Assembly (NCBI RefSeq): GCF_020880975.1
Contig: NZ_JAJIWP010000002.1
Location: 620,001 to 684,000, forward strand
From: Mucilaginibacter sp. UR6-1
GTDB lineage: Bacteria > Bacteroidota > Bacteroidia > Sphingobacteriales > Sphingobacteriaceae
Length of the DNA: 64,000 nucleotides
Direction: 5' to 3'
The notes under the pieces were generated by a model that did not search any database, was not told the DNA's origin, and worked only from the letters and a program-made list of their open reading frames with translations. The translations under genes and the position numbers were made by a program. Shown piece after piece: positions 1 through 9,203 of this stretch (its first letter is position 1; each line of letters begins with the position of its first letter).

Positions 1-1594
1 ACTCCTTCAGGTTTACATTAAAATAAGCCTTGTTCATATCAGGCAGGCCGCGCATATCTGCAGATGCCCTGATGCGGGTACTGCCAAAGCCTAATAGTTC
101 CAGGTCGCGGATGTGCAGATCGCTCACCTTGCCGTTTACCTTGCCATTTATGCGGAATACGGCATTGCGCAGGTTTCGCATTTGCGGCATAGTAGCCATG
201 GCGGGCATCAGGAGGGTAACATCCTTCATGCCCAGGCGGCTGCCGTCAAGGTTGGCGTTTACACCCAGCGAACCGATATTTTTGCTGATGGCATCAATAG
301 ACGGATAGCTAACCTCAACCGATTTTTGCAGCACGGTATTCGGTGTCTCCACCAGCAGATCCTTCAGGTAAGCGCTTTTGGGGCCGTAAAAAAAGTCGGT
401 ATTGAATTTTTTAAGGACGAAGCCGCTTTTCTCGTTAAAGGTTACGGCATTGATGCGCCCTGATGAGCTATCCGGATTGTAGGATACATCTTGTATATCA
501 ACATTCAGGTTTTTAATGTACATGTGCCCAGGGTCAAGGCCTGCTTTTAACGGCTTTTGGGCATTATTATCAAACCTGATATTATTATTATTAATAGTGA
601 ACTTTTTAAGCGTAACCGCCCATGCCGATTTGGTTGGAGATGATACCAGTGTATCCACCGTTTTAACCGCTTTTTCGGCAGCCTTAACTACAGTTTGCGG
701 TTTGGCAAAGGTTACCGAGGCATTGGTTTGGTCTAAGGTAATATTGGCGATGCCTACCTGTTGCTTCTTCAGATCTATCTTATCAAGTGCAACCAACAGC
801 TTGCCCAGGTCAACCTTGGCGGCCATTTCGCCACTACGGTAGTCAACCTTTACTTTTGATATGTCTACCTCATCCAGGTCAAGCTCCATGTTCAACGGTT
901 CGGTAGCGGCGGTATCGGTAACGGCGGTTTGGGCAATACTGCTGCCCTTAGGTGTTTGTATAATGGTAGCGTTAACGCCCGACAGGTTGATCTTCGGGAT
1001 GCCGAACTTCATCTTATCCAGGTCAAAATCCTTAATGCGGGTATCAAAGTGCCCTAACAGGAATTTGATATCGTTGCCGGTTGTTTCGTCCTTATATTTT
1101 ATGTTGATGCGATCGAGGATGATATCGCCCATGGCAAATTTCATGGTTGATGTGGTATCCTCCGGTTTTACTTCCTTTTTTTGCTCCCCGGCAAAAGCTT
1201 TTAGTATATAGTCGAAATTAAAGAGGCTGTCAGGCCCGCGGCTTATGTTGGCAGTAATGCCCTGCAGGTTAATCTCATTTATTTCAACCGTATTGTCAAG
1301 CAGTTTAAACAGGCTTATATCAACCTTCAGCTTATCACCGGCTATCAGGGTATCCCGTTTCTGATCCTCAAAATAAACATTCTCTAAAACTATAAGCTTT
1401 GGTAAACCTAACGATAGGTGACCGATCTCCACCTTAGTGCCTATCTTTTTTTGTAAAAATGTTACTGCTTTATTTTTGGCAAAATTTTGTACAGCGGGTA
1501 CCTGTATCAAAATAACTACAAGTAGTATTAAAAATATAACACTTGCAATTATCCAGAGAAGGGTTTTAAGGGCGATGCGTCCAAATTTTTTCAA
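1..1594 (-). CDS. TamB/AsmA-like translocation and assembly protein, 5' part only
   Basis: The reading frame is open on the minus strand from a TTG at 1594 to the window edge, giving about 531 residues of a longer protein; the C-terminal part lies outside. The translation starts MKKFGRIALKTLLW, followed by one strong membrane segment (about residues 10-33), then a long beta-rich region of AsmA/DUF490 type, with strings such as IGTKVEIGHLSLGLPKLIVL and ENVYFEDQKRDTLIAGDKL. This fits the inner-membrane-anchored, periplasm-spanning TamB/AsmA family, which is thought to move lipids or help outer-membrane proteins insert. No in-frame ATG lies between the upstream stop and this TTG, so TTG is the likely start. 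It is divergent from dnaE. The family call is good; the exact subfamily is inferred from the N-terminus only. Confidence 0.8.
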   Translation of the reverse strand, partial: MKKFGRIALKTLLWIIASVIFLILLVVILIQVPAVQNFAKNKAVTFLQKKIGTKVEIGHLSLGLPKLIVLENVYFEDQKRDTLIAGDKLKVDISLFKLLDNTVEINEINLQGITANISRGPDSLFNFDYILKAFAGEQKKEVKPEDTTSTMKFAMGDIILDRINIKYKDETTGNDIKFLLGHFDTRIKDFDLDKMKFGIPKINLSGVNATIIQTPKGSSIAQTAVTDTAATEPLNMELDLDEVDISKVKVDYRSGEMAAKVDLGKLLVALDKIDLKKQQVGIANITLDQTNASVTFAKPQTVVKAAEKAVKTVDTLVSSPTKSAWAVTLKKFTINNNNIRFDNNAQKPLKAGLDPGHMYIKNLNVDIQDVSYNPDSSSGRINAVTFNEKSGFVLKKFNTDFFYGPKSAYLKDLLVETPNTVLQKSVEVSYPSIDAISKNIGSLGVNANLDGSRLGMKDVTLLMPAMATMPQMRNLRNAVFRINGKVNGKVSDLHIRDLELLGFGSTRIRASADMRGLPDMNKAYFNVNLKE

Positions 1595-1765
1595 AATTGT
1601 AATATATTTTAGGGTGAAGAAAATACTGCGTGTTTAACATCAAATAACGTGCAACGTGAATTTTACCGGTAACAAACAAAATGGGAAAAGGCAACAAAAA
1701 GGGGCATTTCGGCACAAAAAACGAATTTTTGTTCGCTAATAATACGGTACTTAGTTTTTCAACAC

Positions 1766-1798
1766 TTGATAGGTTAAAGTTGTTTTTTAATAACTTTG
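1766..1798 (+). promoter_or_regulatory. dnaE promoter (Bacteroidota -33/-7)
   Basis: TTG at 1766-1768 and TAACTTTG at 1791-1798 are separated by 22 bases. This matches the Bacteroidota consensus TTG, about 19-22 bases, TAnnTTTG. It ends 35 bases before the dnaE start. Pattern match only. Confidence 0.6.
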
Positions 1799-1833
1799 TA
1801 TTTCTGCCTTTAAATTGATTTGGAGTTGTTGCT

Positions 1834-4800
1834 ATGCCTGATTTTTCCCATTTACACGTACATACCCAGTTTTCGCTACTTGATGGTGCCGCCGATATAG
1901 GTAAGCTTTACAAAAAGGCCGCTGCCGATGGCATGAAAGCCCTTGCCATTACCGATCATGGTAACATGTTCGGCGTATTCAAGTTTGTGGCCGAGGCGGG
2001 TAAGCACAACGTAAAGCCTATTGTGGGCTGCGAGTTTTACGTGGTTGAGGACAGGCATATCAAGCAGTTTACCAAAGAAAAAAAGGACGTTAGGCGGCAC
2101 CAGTTGCTGCTGGCCAAAAACCCCGAAGGTTACCGCAACCTGGTAAAGCTATGTTCGTTGGGTTATATGGAAGGGCTGTACAGCAAATGGCCGCGTATTG
2201 ATAAGGAACTGATACTAAAATATCACAAAGGCCTTATTGCTACAAGCTGCTGCATAGGCGCGTCAATACCGCAGGAGATATTAAAGAACGGTGAGGAAGC
2301 CGGTGAGCGCGAGCTGAAATGGTGGCTCGACCTGTTTGGTGAAGATTTTTATATAGAACTGCAACGGCACAATATACCCGAGCAGGAAATTGTAAATAAT
2401 GCCCTGCTTAAATACGCCAAAAAGCATAATGTAAAGGTGATATGCTCCAATGATTCGCACTACGTGGATCAGCAGGACTCTAACGCGCATGATATTTTAC
2501 TGTGCGTAAACACCGGCGATATGCAGAGCACCCCTATTGCTACTGACGAAGAAGGAGGCAAAGGCTACCGTTTCGGCTTTCCGAATGACCAGTTTTATTT
2601 TAAAACGCAGACTGAAATGGGCAAGCTGTTTCATGACCTGCCCGAATCATTAGATAATACCAACGAGATAGTTGACAAGGTAGAAACGCTTAAACTGAAG
2701 CGCGACATCATGTTGCCTAACTTTGTTATACCCGATGAATTTAAGATACACAATACCCCTGATGCCGATACACTTAACCAGTGGGAATACCTGAAACACC
2801 TTACCTATACCGGTGCTAAAGAACGCTATATAGATATTTTACCCGAGGTGCAGGAGAGGATAGACTTTGAGCTGTTCACCATACGTACCATGGGTTTCGC
2901 GGGTTATTTCCTCATCGTGTCTGACTTTATTAAGCACGGGCGCGAAATAGGCGTGTTTATTGGTCCGGGTCGTGGCTCGGCGGCGGGTTCGGTGGTGGCT
3001 TATTGTACAGGTATCACCAATATCGACCCGATAAAATATAATCTCCTGTTCGAAAGGTTCCTGAACCCCGACCGTAAATCAATGCCCGATATTGATACCG
3101 ACTTTGACGACTCCGGCCGGCAAAAAGTTATTGATTACGTGGTTGATAAATATGGCAAAAACCAGGTAGCGCAAATTATCACCTATGGCTCCATGGCTGC
3201 CCGTACCAGCATTCAGGACGTTGGCCGTGTGCTGGATATGCCATTGGCCGAGGTGAGCGCCCTTAAAAAGCTGGTGCCCGATACTTTGGGCATCACCCTG
3301 AAACAGGCCATAGAGCAGGTGCCCGAGTTGCAGTTGATCTACAAAGCCAATGACCTGAAAGGCACCGTACTGCGCGAGGCCGAAAAGCTGGAAGGCTCGG
3401 TACGTAATACGGGTGTACACGCCGCGGGTATCATCATAGCGCCTGATGACCTGACCAATATTGTACCTGTAGCCACCGCCAAAGATTCTGACTTGCTGGT
3501 TACCCAGTTTGACGGGCGGGTAATTGAGGATGCAGGCGTTATCAAGATGGACTTTCTGGGGCTTAAAACCTTAACTATTATTAAGGATGCCCTGCGCCTC
3601 ATCAAACAAAACCATGGAGTTGAAATAGATATTGACTATATACCGCTTACCGATCAAACTACTTTTGAGCTTTACCAGCGCGGCGATACCAACGGTACTT
3701 TCCAGTTTGAAAGTGACGGTATGCAAATGTACCTGCGCGATCTTAAACCCGATAAGTTTGAGGATTTGATAGCCATGAACGCCCTTTACCGCCCGGGGCC
3801 GATAGAGTACATTCCTAACTTCATCAAGCGTAAGCATGGCCAGGAGCCTATCACTTACGATTTGCCGGAGATGGAGGAATACCTGTCCGAAACCTATGGC
3901 ATTACCGTTTACCAGGAGCAGGTGATGCTACTGTCGCAAAAGCTGGGCGGCTTTACCAAAGGTGATGCCGACGTTTTGCGTAAGGCCATGGGTAAAAAGC
4001 AGATAGAGGTACTGAATAAAATGGAAGCGCAGTTTATGGATGGGGCCATGGCCAAAGGTCACCCCAAGGATAAGCTGACCAAAATATGGAACGACTGGAA
4101 AGCCTTTGCGCAATACGCGTTCAACAAATCGCACTCTACCTGTTACGCTTTTGTAGCCTATCAAACGGCTTACCTGAAAGCGCATTACCCGTCAGAATAC
4201 ATGGCCGCGGTATTAAACAACCAGAACAGTATCGATAAAATTTCCTTCTTTATGGAGGAGTGCCGCCGTATGGGGGTGGTTGTGCTGGGGCCGGATATTA
4301 ATGAGTCCGAAATGTCATTCGCGGCAAACCGGAAAGGGGAGGTGCGCTTTGGCCTTGCCGGTGTTAAGGGTGTGGGCGAAAAGGCGGTTGAAAGTATTAT
4401 TGAAGAGCGTATGGAACGTGGCCCGTATGAATCTGTTTATGATTTTGCCCGCCGCTCAAACGTGCGCAGTGTTAACCGAAAATCATACGAGAACCTGGTT
4501 TATGGCGGTGGCTTTGATGAATTTGGTTATAACCGCGCGCAGTTTTTCGCTAAAACCGAGAATGGCCTGCTATCCGGTGTGGAGCGTTTGATAAAATACG
4601 CTAACGATTACCAGAATACGCAAAATAGTTCGCAGGCATCACTGTTTGGCAGCTCGGTGGCCTCATACATTCCTGAACCGCCAATGCCTGATGCTGACGA
4701 ATGGCCGTTGATAGAAAAGTTAAAGTACGAGAAAGAGGTAATAGGTATTTACCTTACCGGCCACCCGCTGGATAACTATAAACTCGAACTCGAAAAGTTT

Positions 4801-5424
4801 TGTAACACCACCGTGTCAGACCTTAAGCTGATGCAAAAAGCACGCTCAGGCGAGGGGGGCGATGATGTAGCCGCGGCCTTTGCCCAGCTACGTAAGCGCG
4901 GCGAAATATGCGTTGGTGGCCTGATGAGCAATGTACAGCATAAAACCACAAAAACAGGTAAGCCATTCGGCACCTTTGTGTTGGAGGATTATAATGACTC
5001 TTACGAATTTGCCTTGTTTGGGGAGGATTACATCAAATTCCGCAATTTGCTGGTAGATGGTTTTTTTATGCACATCAAAGGCAATATCGAAGAAAAATTC
5101 AGGCAAAAAGATAACTGGGACCTGCGCATTATGGTTATGAGCCTGCTTTCCGAAATGCGCGACAATCGAAGTAAATCCATCGAGGTGCCGCTAAGCCTGC
5201 ATGATATTAACGGGCAAATGATCAACGCGCTGCTGGGCATCATCCAGCAAAACAATGAAAAGTACCCGGTAAAAAACTGCGGCCTGCGCATCACTATCAA
5301 GGATCTGGAGGATGACCTGATCACTGCCGGTACCTCAAAAGTATTTAAGGTAAACCCGAGCGATGATTTAATGCAGGAAATATTTGCCCTTACCAGGGTA
5401 CAACCTGTGTTGCATACTAAGTAG
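1834..5424 (+). CDS. dnaE: DNA polymerase III subunit alpha
   Basis: Replicative DNA polymerase catalytic subunit, 1196 residues, which extends primers as part of the Pol III holoenzyme. The N-terminus is a PHP domain (HLHVHTQFSLLDG, residues 6-18). The family-C polymerase active site is visible as PDIDTDF at 418-424, with D419 and D421 corresponding to E. coli D401 and D403, and D573 in KMDFLGL corresponding to D555. Helix-hairpin-helix, OB-fold and C-terminal regions follow (for example HPLDNYKLELEKF and the OB strand GKPFGTFVLEDYN). The length is normal and there is no intein or frameshift. ATG at 1834 directly precedes the conserved PHP start. It is preceded by its own promoter and ends overlapping a convergent small gene by 8 bp. 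Confidence 0.98.
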   Translation: MPDFSHLHVHTQFSLLDGAADIGKLYKKAAADGMKALAITDHGNMFGVFKFVAEAGKHNVKPIVGCEFYVVEDRHIKQFTKEKKDVRRHQLLLAKNPEGYRNLVKLCSLGYMEGLYSKWPRIDKELILKYHKGLIATSCCIGASIPQEILKNGEEAGERELKWWLDLFGEDFYIELQRHNIPEQEIVNNALLKYAKKHNVKVICSNDSHYVDQQDSNAHDILLCVNTGDMQSTPIATDEEGGKGYRFGFPNDQFYFKTQTEMGKLFHDLPESLDNTNEIVDKVETLKLKRDIMLPNFVIPDEFKIHNTPDADTLNQWEYLKHLTYTGAKERYIDILPEVQERIDFELFTIRTMGFAGYFLIVSDFIKHGREIGVFIGPGRGSAAGSVVAYCTGITNIDPIKYNLLFERFLNPDRKSMPDIDTDFDDSGRQKVIDYVVDKYGKNQVAQIITYGSMAARTSIQDVGRVLDMPLAEVSALKKLVPDTLGITLKQAIEQVPELQLIYKANDLKGTVLREAEKLEGSVRNTGVHAAGIIIAPDDLTNIVPVATAKDSDLLVTQFDGRVIEDAGVIKMDFLGLKTLTIIKDALRLIKQNHGVEIDIDYIPLTDQTTFELYQRGDTNGTFQFESDGMQMYLRDLKPDKFEDLIAMNALYRPGPIEYIPNFIKRKHGQEPITYDLPEMEEYLSETYGITVYQEQVMLLSQKLGGFTKGDADVLRKAMGKKQIEVLNKMEAQFMDGAMAKGHPKDKLTKIWNDWKAFAQYAFNKSHSTCYAFVAYQTAYLKAHYPSEYMAAVLNNQNSIDKISFFMEECRRMGVVVLGPDINESEMSFAANRKGEVRFGLAGVKGVGEKAVESIIEERMERGPYESVYDFARRSNVRSVNRKSYENLVYGGGFDEFGYNRAQFFAKTENGLLSGVERLIKYANDYQNTQNSSQASLFGSSVASYIPEPPMPDADEWPLIEKLKYEKEVIGIYLTGHPLDNYKLELEKFCNTTVSDLKLMQKARSGEGGDDVAAAFAQLRKRGEICVGGLMSNVQHKTTKTGKPFGTFVLEDYNDSYEFALFGEDYIKFRNLLVDGFFMHIKGNIEEKFRQKDNWDLRIMVMSLLSEMRDNRSKSIEVPLSLHDINGQMINALLGIIQQNNEKYPVKNCGLRITIKDLEDDLITAGTSKVFKVNPSDDLMQEIFALTRVQPVLHTK

Positions 5425-5764
5425 TAGCATAATGTTTGAGCTTGCTGCGTTTGCTATCGTATATGGCATAACCAATGATGCCCGTAAGTGTTACTGAGGT
5501 AACGTTGAAAAAAAGCATCAATATAGCAGCGCTCATTGGGCCGGTAAGGCAACGTATTTTATCGGATGGTTCTTTATTAATAGGATCAATTATTAAATGG
5601 GTGGCTGCTATGCAAAAGCCAATGGCCGTTAAAAGCATCAATACTGTGGCCGCTCCTATTGGTATTTTTGTGCGATTTTTTATTCGCTGTACAATTAATA
5701 TTATTTGTAGCAAAGGTGCTGCAAAAAATAAGATCAATTCCGTTATAAACAATAATTGGCCCAT
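5417..5764 (-). CDS. small integral membrane protein, unknown function
   Basis: A 115-residue protein with three or four hydrophobic segments: residues about 3-25 (LLFITELILFFAAPLLQIIL), 37-57 (GAATVLMLLTAIGFCIAATH) and 77-103 (AAILMLFFNVTSVTLTGIIG). The tail is basic (KRSKLKHYATT). I do not recognise a family. The hydrophobic layout and ATG start support a real gene, although the coding region is AT-rich compared with dnaE. It is convergent with dnaE and shares 8 bp with its 3' end. No neighbour suggests a function. Confidence 0.6.
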   Translation of the reverse strand: MGQLLFITELILFFAAPLLQIILIVQRIKNRTKIPIGAATVLMLLTAIGFCIAATHLIIDPINKEPSDKIRCLTGPMSAAILMLFFNVTSVTLTGIIGYAIYDSKRSKLKHYATT

Positions 5765-6116
5765 GTGCTATTGGTTTTGCTATTAATACAACAAGTTGAA
5801 ATAGGTAACCTTTATTGTCATTTTGATTACCTGTCCTTAACTCCTTATGAGGATCAAAAGAAACAAACCTTAGTGTTAGCGATCTCATGAGCGCAATTAA
5901 AAAAAATAACAGCCAATATATTGCAGGCTGTTTAATTTTCTGTGAACTTAATGCTTCAACCTACTACCCGGAAAAGGCAGGATTTATAGAGAATATGGGG
6001 TTTGTACATGCAGTTTTTACGTCATCCGATAGTAAGCAATGTCCAAGCAGATATTAGCAATCATTCAGGATGGCAGATTGGTATATCAAACCCATTAAAT
6101 TAAAGCTGACTTAATT
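5765..6116. other. intergenic stretch without a recognised gene
   Basis: Together with the repeat that follows, about 380 bp between the small membrane protein and the Spy-like gene. The only notable open frame is a 56-codon ORF at 5887-6057 (plus) without recognisable similarity. No clear promoter, terminator or RNA gene was found. Confidence 0.5.
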
Positions 6117-6143
6117 CAATAACTCAATAATTCAGTAAATCAA
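6117..6143. repeat. 27-bp intergenic repeat, copy 1
   Basis: This 27-mer (starting CAATAACTCAATAATTCAG) occurs exactly again at 21005-21031, and a variant lies at 20961-20995. It sits just past the stop codon of the Spy-like gene, in non-coding DNA. Confidence 0.75.
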
Positions 6144-6146
6144 AAA

Positions 6147-6641
6147 TTAATTCCCGGCTCTTTCACTGCGCTCACTGAGTTGTTTGAGCACTTCGTCATT
6201 AAATTGCTTTTCGCTTTTGTAGAGTTCGCTTACCTTTTCGGCAGGGAGTATTTTCATAAACTCCTCGTTGTAGCGTTTGTGGATGTTAACCAGTTCGGTT
6301 TCATAGTACAGCTCTTTTTTTACCTGTTCTTCACCGTTAGGCTGCGCGCTTGAGTTGTTGATGCGTTTAAGGTGGCGTATATTAATGAGCTGCTGCTGGT
6401 ACTGACGGTACAACGGCCAAAACTTTTTTGATTCGGCGGCGGTAAGGTTAAGCTGGCGTTCAAAATAATCTTTTTTAGCATTGGCCAGTTTGGCAAAGCG
6501 CGATTGTGTTGCAGCGTTATTGGTTTTATTTTGCTGATAACGCAGGCCACGGGCGTTATCAGGTACCTGCGCTTTAGTATTTAAGCACATGCCCAGCACA
6601 AACAATATGATAATATATACTCCTCTGGCCAGATTGCTCAT
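6147..6641 (-). CDS. Spy/CpxP-like periplasmic protein
   Basis: A 164-residue exported protein with an N-terminal hydrophobic signal (about residues 8-24, ending near TKAQ). The mature part is helical and charged, with LTAAESKKFWPLY at 66-78. This is the LTxxE-type pattern of the Spy/CpxP/heavy-metal-sensor superfamily in Bacteroidota, whose members act as periplasmic chaperones or stress sensors. It starts 2 bp after the anti-sigma-like gene ends and is last in a sigma, anti-sigma, Spy operon. The context suggests an envelope-stress circuit in which this protein acts as sensor or effector (inference). The exact ligand or client is unknown. Confidence 0.75.
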   Translation of the reverse strand: MSNLARGVYIIILFVLGMCLNTKAQVPDNARGLRYQQNKTNNAATQSRFAKLANAKKDYFERQLNLTAAESKKFWPLYRQYQQQLINIRHLKRINNSSAQPNGEEQVKKELYYETELVNIHKRYNEEFMKILPAEKVSELYKSEKQFNDEVLKQLSERSERAGN

Positions 6642-6643
6642 TA

Positions 6644-7483
6644 TTAAAGTTCAGTATTTATATAGTCTAACAATTCCTCGTCGCTAACGTTTTCGCTAAT
6701 GTACGATTGTGTTTCGCCAGCGTCCAGGTTTTGCTCGGCATAGCCGCGTATCTCGGTCAATGGAATGTTTGACAGGCGGCTGTGCAAAAACGAATCAGCA
6801 TGTTGGTTTGTATTTGATGCAGCCTGTGGTGCCCTGTTAAAAAAGAAGGTTGCGCCAATAGCTATGGTAACACATGCCGCGGCAGCATACCGATACACTC
6901 CCGAGGTAAAGAACCTGCGTACCACACCATGCTGTTGTTGCGTAGCGGCAGGCACTTGTTCGGCAGGCTGCTCCTCAGCCCCGGTAGTTTTGCTTAAAAT
7001 AGCAGCATTAAGTTTATCAAAATAACCGGCAGGTACGGCAAAAGGCTCATCGGCTGTTACGGCCTCTTCAATAGCAATGCGTGCGGTTATGTTTTGCTGC
7101 AGGTTGTTAAAGTAACCTTCGGGCACCTCAAACCCTACGCTTTCGCTGCCTGCTGCCTCTTCAATGCTTATACGGCTTTGAATATTGCTGCTCAGTTCAT
7201 TAAAGTAGTTATCAGGCAAAGTAAAGCCTGTATTATCTAAATTTAATGCGGCGGCTACGGTAATGCGGCTGTTAATGTTACTGTTTAGCTCCTCAAAATA
7301 ATTTTCAGGAACAGTAAAACCGGCTTGCCATGCAGTTATATCATCTAAATTTTTAAGGGAAAGAGTGCGTTCGCGAAGGTCATCGAAATAGCCTGCAGGC
7401 ACTGTAAACGGGTTATTTGGGTTAACCTGTTTTAGTGCTGTAAATTCATTTAGCCAATCTCTTGTTTCCATATCGCTCTTCAT
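6644..7483 (-). CDS. anti-sigma-factor-like membrane protein with five FxVPxxYF repeats
   Basis: A 279-residue protein encoded directly behind an ECF sigma factor. Residues 26-158 hold five copies of a 30-31 residue unit starting F-x-[VL]-P-x-x-Y-F-x-x-L, at F26, F56, F87, F118 and F148 (for example FTVPAGYFDDL and FTLPDNYFNEL). A single membrane segment follows at about 198-215 (AAAACVTIAIGATFFF), then a short C-terminal, presumably periplasmic, region ending DEELLDYINTEL. The layout (cytoplasmic N-terminus, one TM, external tail) and gene order fit an anti-sigma factor. I see no classical zinc anti-sigma HxxxCxxC motif. The number of repeats is higher than the one or two I would expect in such proteins. 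An alternative start is Met5. Confidence 0.7.
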   Translation of the reverse strand: MKSDMETRDWLNEFTALKQVNPNNPFTVPAGYFDDLRERTLSLKNLDDITAWQAGFTVPENYFEELNSNINSRITVAAALNLDNTGFTLPDNYFNELSSNIQSRISIEEAAGSESVGFEVPEGYFNNLQQNITARIAIEEAVTADEPFAVPAGYFDKLNAAILSKTTGAEEQPAEQVPAATQQQHGVVRRFFTSGVYRYAAAACVTIAIGATFFFNRAPQAASNTNQHADSFLHSRLSNIPLTEIRGYAEQNLDAGETQSYISENVSDEELLDYINTEL

Positions 7484-7537
7484 ACCCTCATTAGATTAAT
7501 ACTTTCGCAAAAGGTTTAAAGTGATTTATAAAAAATA

Positions 7538-8095
7538 TTACAATTCTGATGATAGTAAGTAGGCCTCAATTTTTTTCACCGCCAAATGGAACGATGCCTT
7601 TAGCGCGCCTACGCTGGTACCCAATACCTCTGATATTTCTTCGTATTTCATATCATCAAAATACTTCATGTTAAACACAAGTTTTTGCTTTTCGGGTAAG
7701 GTGAGCAAGGCCTGCTGCAATTTTTGCTGGGCCTTGTCACCGTTAAAATATGTCGAATCGGCCAGTGTATCGGCCAGTTCATAGGCTACATCATCCAGCG
7801 GTACATTATTTTTCATTTTCTTTCTGTTCAAAAATGTAATGCACTCGTTGGTGGCAATGCGGTACATCCAGGTGTACAACTGCGCATCGTTCCTAAAGCC
7901 GGGCAAGTTCTTCCATATCTTTACAAAAACATCCTGCGTCAGGTCATCAGCATCGTCGTGGTCAATAACCATACGGCGAATATGCCAATAGATCTTTTGC
8001 TGATACTTTTTAAGTAACAGATTAAAAGCCTCGTTCCTGGTACGCTCGTCACGGAACTTACTTAGTATTTCTTCGTCTTCAGCCTGTGCGGCCAT
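7538..8095 (-). CDS. RNA polymerase ECF sigma factor (sigma-70 family)
   Basis: A 185-residue sigma factor. Region 2 includes DADDLTQDVFVKIWKNL (residues 48-64) and the helix QLYTWMYRIATNECITFLNR (72-91). The region 4 helix-turn-helix is MKYEEISEVLGTSVGALKAS (149-168). Its length and lack of other domains place it in the extracytoplasmic-function group. It is first in a three-gene unit with the repeat-containing anti-sigma-like protein (54 bp downstream) and a Spy-like periplasmic protein, so it probably drives an envelope-stress regulon and its own operon. It begins 29 bp after the transketolase C subunit ends and could also receive read-through from that gene. Confidence 0.93.
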   Translation of the reverse strand: MAAQAEDEEILSKFRDERTRNEAFNLLLKKYQQKIYWHIRRMVIDHDDADDLTQDVFVKIWKNLPGFRNDAQLYTWMYRIATNECITFLNRKKMKNNVPLDDVAYELADTLADSTYFNGDKAQQKLQQALLTLPEKQKLVFNMKYFDDMKYEEISEVLGTSVGALKASFHLAVKKIEAYLLSSEL

Positions 8096-8124
8096 ATCAA
8101 ATCTTTATACCCTAAATAAAGAAC

Positions 8125-9090
8125 TTAGCTGTTTTGTTTTTTGCGTGCTATTACTTTTTTAGCAGCCGCAATGATGTGCTCAGCATCCAAACCATATTTG
8201 GTCATTAACTGTGCAGGTGTACCGCTTTCGCCAAAGCTGTCGTTCACAGCCACATACTCCTGCGGAGTTGGGGTGTTAACAGCCAGTAATTGTGCAATGC
8301 TATCGCCTAAGCCACCTAAACGGTTATGCTCTTCGGCAGTTACCACGCAACCTGTTTTTGCTACTGATTTTAAGACAGCCTCAGCATCCAAAGGTTTAAT
8401 GGTGTGTATGTTTATGATCTCGGCATCTATACCTTCTTCGGCAAGTTTCTCGCCTGCCTGTATAGCTTCCCATACCAGGTGGCCGGTAGCGAAGATAGAT
8501 ACATCAGCACCCTCGTTCACCATCCATGCCTTACCGATCTCGAATTTTTGATCGGCATCAGTAAAGATTGGCACTACCGGGCGGCCAAAGCGCAGGTATA
8601 CCGGGCCATGATGCTCGGCAATAGCGATGGTTGCGGCTTTTGTTTGATTGTAATCGCACGGGTTGATCACCGTCATTCCCGGCAACATTTTCATCAAACC
8701 GATGTCTTCAAGTATCTGGTGTGTAGCGCCATCCTCGCCCAGGGTTAACCCGGCGTGTGATGCGCAAATTTTTACGTTCTTGTCAGAATAAGCTACCGAT
8801 TGGCGAATCTGATCGTAAACACGGCCGGTTGAAAAGTTAGCGAAGGTACCTGTGAACGGAATTTTACCGCCAATGGTTAAACCTGCCGCCATACCGATCA
8901 TATTTGCCTCGGCAATACCGGTTTGGAAAAAGCGCTCAGGGAATGCCTTGATAAAGTCGGCCATTTTTAATGAGCCTACCAAATCGGCACAAAGTGCAAC
9001 CACTTCGGGGTTACGTTTACCGGCTTCAAGCAGGCCATCGCCAAAACCCGAACGGGTATCTTTTTTATCTGTGTAAGTATATTTTTTCAT
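8125..9090 (-). CDS. transketolase, C-terminal subunit
   Basis: A 321-residue protein covering the pyrimidine-binding and C-terminal domains of transketolase. It contains the signature FQTGIAEANMIGMAAGL (about residues 55-71), HAGLTLGEDGATHQ and the C-terminal fold beginning ADVSIFATGHLVWEA. With the N-terminal subunit encoded just upstream, it should form the thiamine-diphosphate enzyme that moves two-carbon ketol units in the non-oxidative pentose phosphate pathway. The split form, with N subunit first, is common in bacteria. A 140-bp gap holding two GC-rich palindromes separates the halves. Confidence 0.93.
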   Translation of the reverse strand: MKKYTYTDKKDTRSGFGDGLLEAGKRNPEVVALCADLVGSLKMADFIKAFPERFFQTGIAEANMIGMAAGLTIGGKIPFTGTFANFSTGRVYDQIRQSVAYSDKNVKICASHAGLTLGEDGATHQILEDIGLMKMLPGMTVINPCDYNQTKAATIAIAEHHGPVYLRFGRPVVPIFTDADQKFEIGKAWMVNEGADVSIFATGHLVWEAIQAGEKLAEEGIDAEIINIHTIKPLDAEAVLKSVAKTGCVVTAEEHNRLGGLGDSIAQLLAVNTPTPQEYVAVNDSFGESGTPAQLMTKYGLDAEHIIAAAKKVIARKKQNS

Positions 9091-9091
9091 A

Positions 9092-9125
9092 ACCTCACCT
9101 AAATCCTCTCCGGGGGGAGAGGACT
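9092..9125. repeat. GC-rich interspersed palindrome between transketolase halves (a)
   Basis: Perfect 8-bp arms TCCTCTCC (9104-9111) and GGAGAGGA (9116-9123) around GGGG, preceded by CCTCACCTAAA. It resembles a palindrome class I associate with many Bacteroidota genomes. A T-rich tract follows on the plus strand, but the flanking genes are minus strand, so it is not a clear terminator for them. Confidence 0.65.
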
Positions 9126-9203
9126 TTTTATTTTTTTTATTGTGATATGATATTATTTAGATCAAACTATCTGCAATTGTAACTGCTACTGCAGCCGCAA
9201 CTG

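Noticed and set aside
30..1211. plus-strand frames in the first 1.2 kb
   Set aside because: They are shadows of the minus-strand TamB/AsmA-like gene, whose translation is clearly family-like.
5887..6057. 56-codon plus-strand ORF in the 5.8-6.1 kb gap
   Set aside because: No recognisable similarity, no promoter, no conserved neighbour; a chance frame is as likely.
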